Assembly (NCBI GenBank): GCA_973895155.1
Contig: OZ316896.1
Span: forward strand, 1,488,001-1,552,000
DNA from: Marsupella aquatica
Taxonomy: Eukaryota > Marchantiophyta
Reading direction: 5' to 3'
DNA: 64,000 nt
Position 1 is the first letter of the stretch; every line of letters starts with the position of its first letter. The notes under the pieces are model-generated. The model saw nothing but the letters and a program-made list of their open reading frames with translations, did not search any database and had not been told where the DNA came from. Shown piece after piece: positions 55,245-64,000 of the stretch. Position numbers and translations under genes: made by a program.

Positions 55245-57841
55245 TTATTTGCACTTTCTGCGTTTTCTATAATGTACATTTGATAAAGAGTTCTCAACCT
55301 GAGCTTCCTCTTCACAAGGGACTTCACGAACATACAGGTACCTGAGATCTTGCACTTGGGAACCAAAAACTGGATGCCTGTACATAGTTGGTAAAGCAGT
55401 TCTGTCTTGCGGAAGATTACCTACGGATACAAACGCTACCGATACTTCACCAGAGTTGTGAATGGAAAGAAATGCAACACATCTAGGAAGTTTGAATCGT
55501 CTTGGACCTGCACTTCCCGCTGCACAACCGACCTTCAATTAATAACCAGACAAATAGGCAGCTCTAAAAACATTATCTCATGGAACTCTGAAGAAAACTT
55601 CCTTTCGTGCACTGTAACTCAAGCCTGCAGCTCAATGTGAGAAAGACGGATAAATTCAGGGAAAGCTAGGTCAACCGAATATCAGAGAACTTACGATTGA
55701 TGTATATAGTTTGATCATGATTCTGTACTCCTGGAACATGAGAATGTCCAAACACCACAATATCCGGTGCTTCAGATTTTATTAAGTCCTGGGACTCTGG
55801 TGTATTCTCCGGTGGAAATCCACAGATGTGTCTGGTACAATTCGAACCATCTAGATGAGACACCAATCCTGAAGGGCTAGATTCTACACAATCATCTTGG
55901 GAATCCACTCTTCTAGACACACCTTACTGGAATATCATGTGCTAACCTACTCATTCAACAGCGGAGTAAATGTAACTGCTTACATGACAATTATCTTCTT
56001 TCCGCCAATGTTTAAGCTCTGCCATCGTGCCAACTCTGTAAATCTGAGATCATCAAGGAAGAACAAAATGTTTACACCGGTCCACATTTCTCTTTTATTA
56101 TGTCAAACACGACCTTCTTCCCTAGATGGACAAAGCAGATAGCATAAGCTATCAAGATCACCGGAGAAGAGTTGGGTCTCTTTCGATTCTGACCAGCTTA
56201 CCCTTGGTCGACGTTGCCAGCTACTGATATAATTTTCTTCCCGGTCTCTTCTGCAAGTTTCGCTATGACCTGCTCTGCAGATAGACGACTTTTGTACCTC
56301 GTGTCACCAACATCACCTGCAAATTTTAAAGGTTATTCGATCGTAATCTCAGCTTCAGCCAAGCAGGGGGTTACATGTAGGCAGTAAGAGAACAAGCTGA
56401 TTGGATAAAGGATTTAGTAGTTCAGTGCCCCGAGAGGTAGGCGATCGATACCTCTCAATTCTATGGGAAAAGCACCATTGGCCTGAGTCCATGAGCATGA
56501 TCACGGGCTAATTCATCGATGATCTTCAGTGAATTAAAAGTTCCTCCTTACCAAGGCTTATGGTTGTTCCCAAAAACATTATTGCAATTGCTTTAGAGAA
56601 GAGGCTCCTGATTTGGTGCATGTTGGTCACCTGCATGAATAATTGTGTCCGTTGCTCGGCGGAGAGTCAATATGGTGGCCTCGTCGAGTACACCATGTGT
56701 GTCTGCAACCAGGCCTACTACATTAACCTCGCCACCGTCGTCTTCTGATACCGGTGTCTGGTGCATCAAACCAAGTCAGCAAGAAGAGAAAATGATCGAC
56801 TAGTACCTGATGGACCTTTTCAGTGGAGTTGATTAGAGAGATAAAATGGTTGGACGACTAAATGTTGAAAAAAGGGAGGATTCCAACTTCCAACTCCTAG
56901 ATGTCCTTCAGCGAAGAAGTTCACCTTAGGAGTTCTTTTCATTCTGCCGGAGCTCGTCATCAGGAAGAATTTGACCAGCTCTCCTAGAATTATCAATGGT
57001 AGCTACAAGTGATTCCAATTGTTCCCTTGATGGAGGTGTATCATTAACTTTGATAGATCGGTGAATATCGTACGTTGTCACTCCAATGACCAGAAGCCTG
57101 CAAAGACAATCACACCGTTCAAACCAGACTTTGAAAGAGATTTCTACCTCATTTCCTGTCTCCAAAAGTTCCAGACCATTAAAAATAGTCATCCTACTGA
57201 CTCTCCACTCAATTTGGCACAGAAGTTACGAAGAATGTCAACGTCCCCTTGCTTCTTGGAATCTATCCGCCGCTACTGTTACAAGAAGGCCAACGATGTT
57301 TGCGTCATCCTCTCGTTCTCAGCGCTTACGGCAGCTCGGGCTGTCCAATGCAACAATGGACTTCGCATTGTCTCTGCAGGGTTTGCTCATGGTTGGGTCC
57401 CCTAAAAACATCTCCTCTCCTCACCCTTGTACAATGGAAATTCAATTACAACTGACACCTAATCTGGACGTGGATTGTTCAAGCAAATGTATACGAGACA
57501 CTCATCCTCCATAGTCTGTTTAAACAAAGTCGACTCAATCCATGTAATTCCCGTCACGACCGATAGCAGTCACGTCAAAAGAAATCGAGGACCAAAGGAG
57601 TTCAGTGGCCTCCAATCAGTAATGAAGGGATTAGCTGAACGGACAACTAGTGTTTTGTTTACAGCTCAACGATCCAATTGCTTGTAGACTAGACTAGGCA
57701 TCGTTTGCGATCAAAAGGCTCTAAGAAGCGTCAACATGTAGGTAGACAGACATACGCGCAAAGCCCACACCCCACATTGTACGCCCTTTTGATGTCATTC
57801 TCGTTGTATGTTTCGAGCATCGCCTTGAATTTCCGGAGCAT
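55245..57841 (-). CDS. Membrane-anchored YfcE/MJ0936-like metallophosphoesterase (provisional exon model)
   Basis: Calcineurin-like phosphoesterases use two metals held by Asp, His and Asn. Proposed exons: 57841-57756 (MLRKFKAMLETYNENDIKRA), 57097-56976 (LLVIGVTTYDIHRSIKVND, one hydrophobic helix spanning the junction), 56744-56631 (VNVVGLVADTHGVLDEAT, metal motif DTH), 56316-56202 (GDVGDTR and VAGNVDQG, motifs GD and GN), an 8-base micro-exon 56121-56114, 56035-55984 (ELARWQSLNIGGKKIIV), 55912-55695 (DIVVFGHSHVPG, motif GHSH), 55519-55245 (PGSAGPRRFKLPRCVAFL). This chain is phase-consistent, 329 residues. The weak points are the donor at 56976, the micro-exon, and the loss of the family HG dipeptide after KKIIV, where a metal-binding His is expected. 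The final exon has a C-terminal extension ending in KRRKCK. The substrate is unknown; phosphodiesters are typical of the family. Family call firm, structure partly inferred. Confidence 0.72.
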
Positions 57842-59258
57842 CTCTCGCCGAGAACAGAGTGCGCCAGACAGGCCAAGAGTAACAGGTCTCCAACCTCAAG
57901 AAAGAATTGGAGCGAGAGGGGTCCTTGCTCTTCACATGTGGATCCCTATGTTCAAGCCCAACCAACTTCTTCCTCAATCTTCGCTTCACAAATATCTTCT
58001 GGGACTCGTCGAGTTCCAGCTTCACATACAATGATCCCAAGGCAGAATTCCACCTAGTTTCACAAAATCACGAGGAACTCGCACCTGTTTCTTACTATTC
58101 ACGGCTTGGTACTTTCCCCATTACGGCAGTCTCGTGGTAAAGCTACTTGGAAAGTTTTCCTCATCTCCAAAATACACCTCGACATATCAAGCGAAAGCTA
58201 GAGCGCGGGCGTTGACAACAAGCTTGCCTGTTTGATTGAAAAAGGCGCTTTCTGGTGTCCTCGCGAGAGGACACGAACTTGCCAAGTGACGATATCGACA
58301 AGAGGGAAACGAATGAAGGGTAGGAAACCCATCATTAGCTGGTTAACGACACCCAAAACCCGTCTTGTAAGGACTATACGGAAAAGTTGAAAATTATGAA
58401 AGCCGCACTTGAAACGAGGATCACATTTCAGGCCACAGAACCCGTATGGCAAACGAATTTTAGATTTGATGAGCAACTCCATGACACGCAGCGTCTTCTT
58501 CTCAAATCAAACCCGAGTATGCAACCCCACAAGGACATCCAGATGCTCACTATTTATTTCAAAGCTGGTTTTAGGAACGGAGCTAGGACCTAAACGAACA
58601 GTGTTTGTTCCACTGCAGAGCTCAATTGGACGTTGTGTCTTCCCTTCAGTGATTTCCGGATTGCCGTCGTGTCTTTCCTTCACTGGTTTCCTTCACTGGT
58701 TTCCTGAAAGTGTTTTTTCAGCTTTTACTGCTGATGAATTGTACATCACCCTCCTGATTTTCTGCAGGCAGTTAATCTCTAGATTCTGTTGTGAAGGTTG
58801 CGGTGTATCCTGGAGATGTACAAGCCAGGAAAATCACATTACAGAAGGGTTTCAGGATGTTCACGGGCTATGAATGTGATATTTATGTGACATAATCATA
58901 AGGATTTCAATCTTAAAATGTTTGAGCTTTATATGAACATCGTCATCAAGCCTTTTCATTCTGAATGAATATGACAAGGGACTATATGTCATTGCCACAC
59001 TGATGTACATTGTCAGACCTAATTTAATTCCAGATCGGTGGATTGGGAACAAAAATTTCGAATCCTTATCATTGAATCATATAAATTTCTACAAAAGTGA
59101 ACAGCAAACAATTTGCGCGACGCCCTGACTGCAGGAGGAATTTTTCCTTGCTCGTCAGCACAGCCACGGGATGATTATATTTGGGGCTTTGAACATTGCA
59201 ATAGCCACGCGACGAGAACTGATTGACCACGACGAAAGCTCAACATCAACAACGAGTC
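57842..59258. other. Intergenic stretch
   Basis: Between the metallophosphoesterase start and the stop of the plastid protein gene, both on the minus strand. The first few hundred bases are likely promoter and 5' UTR of the phosphoesterase. Short frames only; a small direct repeat CCTTCACTGGTTT at 58677 and 58690. Confidence 0.4.
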
Positions 59259-62200
59259 TCATAATTGTAAAGGCCTTGCGGTGAACGATGGTGAACTTGA
59301 TTCTTCACAAAGAAGTTCAATTGCCACGACCTCTTCCGACAGTGGAGAATACTTCAGCCCGCGCTCAAATAAGCCTGTTACGAAACACATTCGTTAATAC
59401 CGTATACAAATCAGTAGTAGTAGTAGTAATAGTTGAGACCGTCAATGCCCTATCAAAAGAATTATGTAAGAGAAGCCGAAGATTTTCCAGAAGAAGTAAA
59501 GAATCGCATGCTATACACACCTGCTCCTAACCTACGGCCGTCGTGAAGCTCCTTTGCAAAAGGCAAATCAGCCCACAAACCAATAGCAGCCTTGTTTCCA
59601 GGCTGAAAACCTATTACTTTTCCGTTCCTTGTAAGCACCACCTTTTTTGTAGGACATGACAATGTATTTAGCACATTTTCATATTGCAGTGCATAATCCT
59701 AAGAATAAAGCAGCGCTGTTAATACTAGTAAACCAATTATTACAAGGCATGAGGCAGCCAGAAAAGCCATGGTCAGTTCATAATACGTCACCTTCAGCAC
59801 TGACAAGTCCTCGTCCAAATCACAACGCACAGCATTCCCACTATGCGTATCGGATCTTCTAGTCAAGGACTGAATGACCAAGTATATTGTTAACACTAAA
59901 CATTTCTTCAAGTTCCATTTTCGAAACTTTAAATGGTAAGAAACACTAGGCATGTACCTGATAAACAAGTAAGGATTTGCCTTCCAACGTTTGTACACTG
60001 TTTGTTCCAGAATCTTGAACAACGCGTACTTGATCCTCTACGTCCCGTGTCACATCTTGACGGGCATTAACATCAGCATTTTCAACCCTTGACTCTGCTC
60101 TCGTTTGTGTTCTTCCCCATTGACTCAGGTCTGACCCAATCCAGGCACCTTTCTCTGGACTGCTTTCGACCTCCCCAGGAAGGTTAAATGCATCCTTCAG
60201 TCTTTTAACTACTTGGAGGCAGAATGATTCCATCTCCTCAGCTGGAATGACCTCGTTCTTTGGAAGTAGTGGCTGCATCGACAAGTCATGTGGGTTTATC
60301 AGAACCACACTTGGCTTAAAGGTATGATTCAAGAGCCATTTGCCAGTATGCTTCGGAATTCACTTATAAACAAACAAAATAAAACGAGGGATAAGGCAGG
60401 CTCAGACAGAGATACGCAGTCAAACGTACCATGACTGAAAAAATGAAAGAGAATTTGAGAGAAGACTATTTAGAGTCTGACCTGTCGATCAGTTCGAACA
60501 CGGCACCATTTCTCCGTGAATGACGAATCAGAACTAGAAACAGATGACGCCATGGAAAACTTGCTTGAGAGTACGATGGCTGAAGGAGTTTTCAATTTAG
60601 CTACTACAAGCATACCAACGAGGAGTGCTCCTCCGGTTATGCACGACAGAGCTACTGTCCACACAGTCTTGGCCACCTATTACACCAGAGAAAAAACACC
60701 TCCGTTAGAAGCCCTGTAGGAAACCTCAGGGATCTCAACTTCAAGGTCTTGACTTCAGGCATCAGCATTCAACCCACTACAGAAGTACCTCACCACAATA
60801 CCACAAACAGTATCCCATAAATATCAGAAGTATCAATCCAGAATGGAGAGCTTAGCACCTTACTCTGGGAAAGATGAGACACTTGCAGTTCTACCCCGCT
60901 GCGAAGAGCCTTGGCTGGAGTCGTGTACTTGTCTTCATAATATAGATCTAACATGTCAGCTAAGTCTACCTGTAGCACCAAACGTTATGGTTTTCATCAT
61001 TACAAACCAAAAAAAAAAACTGGTCTGAATTGAAGTGAAAGCCCATGGCATCCCAGCATCAGGCGCCTCGTCAATAGTATTGATATAAATGACACAAAAT
61101 TGGCCTTCCGACCTGAGGAAAACTAGAGGTCGACAGTGAGGAAGAAAAAGCTTACAACTCTATTTCAGAGGCGAGGAGTCCATTGTTCCCTTCCCAAATT
61201 AGTTTTGTAAGAAATGGCTCCACACATGAAGGACAATGAGACCCACATGCATTGAACTAAGGTTTGCTCACAGAGTTTGGACATCTGAAATCCAAATATT
61301 AGTCTTTATCTCGAAACATTCTTACATAGAAGAGGCTCAACCTACCAATTGAGAGTGTGTAAGATACAATTCAAGAACTTGTTCAGTCTTCGTAGTTTGC
61401 CAACCCTTGGCAATAACTTTTAATTTGCTTGTGTCAATTTGTACTTTATGGATTGGAATGAACTCGGTGATCCAATTTTCTGGAACCTGATCTGGAAGGA
61501 TATCAGATGGGAGAGAAAAAGAAGGAGTTGGCCACCAAGCTTGATAGGTTCTTCTTGTTTCTCCTAATGCATTTTTCCAATCCAATATTCTCGTGGCCTG
61601 CTCCCTAATTTCACTCAGTGAAAGGGATCTGACACCAATAGCTTTATTTTGGGCCCAAATCCACTCTGGTTTTCTCCAGAATGCGAATCTCTTGTCATGC
61701 CTGCTCCGTCCAGAGAGTCTGTGATGAAAGTTGTCCTTCATAGTTTCCATAGAATATGAGCTGACTACTTGAGCAAGCCCTTCCAGAACTTTAGGATCCC
61801 GAGACTCCAGACTGGCCACGACTGCATCCTGTGCATTGGTACAGAAAATTCGTTAAATATAAGTAATTCGAGACGCACCGAATCCTGACTTTCGAGCCAT
61901 AACAGTAAAACAATTGGCGACAATACAAAGTACAGGTCAGCGCACAGGATAGCAAATGGGGATCATAAGTTAACCAATTGAGTTATCGGACATAAATAAC
62001 ACGTGACGAACGAAGGTACCTCCTGTTCATTCGCCAGGTTAGCCATTTCTCTCGCTATGCCTGGACTGCGTATATGGATGTCAAAGGTCAACAGATGTCG
62101 CATTACCACCCTTTGAAAAGCTTTGGCTAGGGCATTTCCCGATGACATGCTTATTTTCTTATGGATCCAAATCGACTTGGCTGCCCTGTTCACCACATGA

Positions 62201-63052
62201 GTCGGTGCGAGCTGCAACAAAAGCGAATGACTGCTTGAGAGGAGGTGAAAGTCCAACCACATCCAATTGACAACGTAATCACGGAACATTTCAGGGTTTA
62301 AGACAATCCCACAAAATCAGGTTTCAGAAAAGCCAACCCCCAAGCCTCTCTGACTCTGTTTGAATCATACTAAAAATTTCATATCCAATTATTTATTCAT
62401 AAACTTCTTCACAAAACTTAAACAAAAAGTGACGGGAGACATTCTCTCATACGAGCTTCGTAGAAACAGTGCTATGTTCCCCTGACCGGCCAGGAATGAT
62501 AGTCTCCACAGTCATCAGAGGCCTCCCTTTCGAAAGCTCGTCCGCGGCCGTTAGCCCACCATCAGCAGCCATTGCTTCAGTGGCCTGCCAGGCCTGGGCG
62601 TCCCCAGTCACCGCCAGAGTACAGAGATCATTACGATAAACCCTCATTATCGGATATATCGTGGAATCCTCAAGCGCCGTCGCCTTCTTATTATCCTGCT
62701 CACCCGTCCGCCCTTTCCTGCCATTCTCATCCGTCCCAACCCCAGTCTCAAATTCCGCCTGCCCATCTGCTCGCCCCACCTCCGCCTGAGCTCTAACGTG
62801 AAACCCCAACTCCTCCTCTCCACAACCGAGCTGATTGCATCTCCTTATCCGTGACACGCCCAATTTGCAGCCCTTCCCGGACGACAAAGCTCCGCGATTT
62901 GTTCTCAAAGCTGCTGGAGCGAGGTCGAGAGAAGCAGAAGCATGATGCGATGAAGGTGATGGGGAAACACCGGTTGTGGATTGGAACGAGACGGAAATAA
63001 GGCAGGGTCGTGGCGTGGTCGCGGCCGCTGCCAGGGCCCCGGCGAGAGCCAT
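59259..63052 (-). CDS. Conserved plastid-targeted plant protein of unknown function, 8 exons
   Basis: Exons from the start: 63052-62453, 62211-62020, 61828-61346, 60969-60883, 60676-60482, 60350-59958, 59698-59521, 59374-59259. All phases join; 747 residues. The first 60 or so residues are Ala/Ser/Pro-rich without acids (MALAGALAAAATTPRP), a typical plastid transit peptide. Conserved blocks I recognise from a plant-wide uncharacterised family are MRVYRNDL, VETIIPGRSGEHSTVSTKL, LELYLTHSQLVDLADMLDLY, GVELQ before a single transmembrane helix (about 458-480, TVALSCITGGALLVGMLVVA), FCLQVVKRLKDAFNLPGE, GKVIGFQPGNKAAIGLWADL, AKELHDGRRLGAG, and the end EEVVAIELL to TARPLQL. Most of the protein precedes the helix; a C-terminal domain of about 250 residues follows it. 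No catalytic motif is visible. Likely a plastid membrane protein; role not known to me. Confidence 0.93.
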
Positions 63053-64000
63053 AGAGAGGAGAATTGGGAATTGAAGCTCCTCGAGCTCAATCGCTTTGTA
63101 AGAGCATCTCGTCTGCGTGCTCCCTGTCTTTACAGTACCTTACACCCTTCACGTCTATTAGTATGTGTTTAGAATCTAATTAGTGTGAGTCGAAATTAGT
63201 GTTACCATCGTCTCTGTTAAGCCACCACTAGCCATGACACAAAACCTGGTTAGAGTTTCACCATAAATAGTATTTTTTCTTGGATTTGTGGAGCAATATC
63301 GAACCCAGAGAGTAAATCAATCCCTGGACCCCATGTTATTCTAGAAAGACCCCATGTTATTCTAGAAACTGAAGCCTAGATGGACCTCCAAATCTAAAGA
63401 AAAAAAATTTCAAAATTGAAGTCAATGTTTGACACTTGAAATAGTTATCAAATTTACCAATGCAACCATAATTAACATCAAATACAAAACCAGTTTTTAG
63501 AACTAAATCTATCGATGTTAAGTTCATTAAAAAGCTAAATAAATTCTAAAATTCATAATCTCCTTAGTACTCGATAAAATCTGTTAATTTTAGTTTCATT
63601 CTCATGAAAGGGGTCAACATTTCAAGGGTTGTACAACAAAGATTTCTATTCACGTTAGAGATTATGAAATCATGGGTAAAATCTAATTTTCAAATTACTT
63701 ATTCAATTCTTATTGAATGATGACAATGCTGAACTCATTAGGACCGTCTCTTCAAGATCTTTCCAACGCCATATTATACGTGAGTTTTTATTATGATTTG
63801 ACTTAACAATATCAAATTAAAAATTGTTGTCGGGAAGATTTTATGTTTTGAACAAAATCAAAATGGAAATAAATCCGTTACTGGGAGTAGTTTTACCTCA
63901 ATTATTTTGTCTTTTGATTTGCATGTCATTTTTTTACATTCTTTTTTACGGCATGGCGTCCCAGTTTTTACAGCAAAGTTACCACAAACACGAATGTAGA
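63053..64000. other. Upstream region and AT-rich end of window
   Basis: Promoter side of the plastid protein gene. From 63170 onward it is AT-rich without gene signals. A 21-bp period duplication (ACCCCATGTTATTCTAGAAA) lies at 63328-63368. Confidence 0.5.

Noticed and set aside
57795-58040. Minus frame of 81 codons as a separate gene
   Set aside because: It overlaps in another frame the exon 1 of the metallophosphoesterase, whose junction (TGCGC|GTATGT to TTTGCAG|G) is phase-consistent. The longer frame shows no family resemblance.

Overview
The window is nuclear DNA from a land plant. The evidence is: protein-coding genes split by GT-AG (and two GC-AG) introns of tens to several hundred bases; a plastid DXS of the MEP isoprenoid pathway; a plant-type GH2 beta-galactosidase; farnesylcysteine lyase; an SHV3-like glycerophosphodiesterase; ankyrin/PGG-like membrane proteins; plant Copia-type LTR structure; and a decayed nuclear 18S rRNA copy. 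The long AT-rich intergenic stretches and a P-type ATPase of bacterial-looking type suggest a seedless plant (bryophyte, or less likely lycophyte or fern). The species cannot be fixed from sequence alone.

Layout. 0.4-3.8 kb (minus): SHV3/GDPDL-like wall-associated glycerophosphodiesterase, only partly resolved. 6.3-7.1 kb (plus): frameshifted relic of an LRR receptor-like protein. 8.05-15.58 kb (minus): a complete 17-exon GH2 beta-galactosidase whose exon 1 donor lies in a fresh 137-bp tandem duplication. 16.8-19.8 kb: repeats and decayed sequence without a gene. 19.85-21.36 kb: antisense 18S rRNA relic split by a 725-bp insertion, running to within about 50 bp of the DXS start codon. 21.41-26.47 kb (plus): complete 10-exon DXS. 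30.0-31.4 kb (plus): intronless farnesylcysteine lyase. 33.0-47.6 kb: a duplicated, rearranged ankyrin-protein locus (one pseudogene, one displaced fragment, one nearly full copy), split by a 3.5-kb Mutator-like non-autonomous element that itself contains a solo Copia LTR. 47.7-52.8 kb (minus): complete 7-exon P-type cation ATPase. 55.2-57.8 kb (minus): membrane-anchored YfcE/MJ0936-like metallophosphoesterase. 59.26-63.05 kb (minus): complete 8-exon plastid-targeted conserved protein of unknown function.

The genes do not form one pathway; they are ordinary dispersed eukaryotic loci. DXS and the last gene are predicted plastid proteins; farnesylcysteine lyase recycles prenyl groups that derive from isoprenoid metabolism. 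The richest part is the ankyrin region, where duplication, deletion, 47-53-bp minisatellites and nested transposons can be read in order. Exon boundaries were set by eye from splice motifs, phase continuity and remembered family alignments; no search was run.
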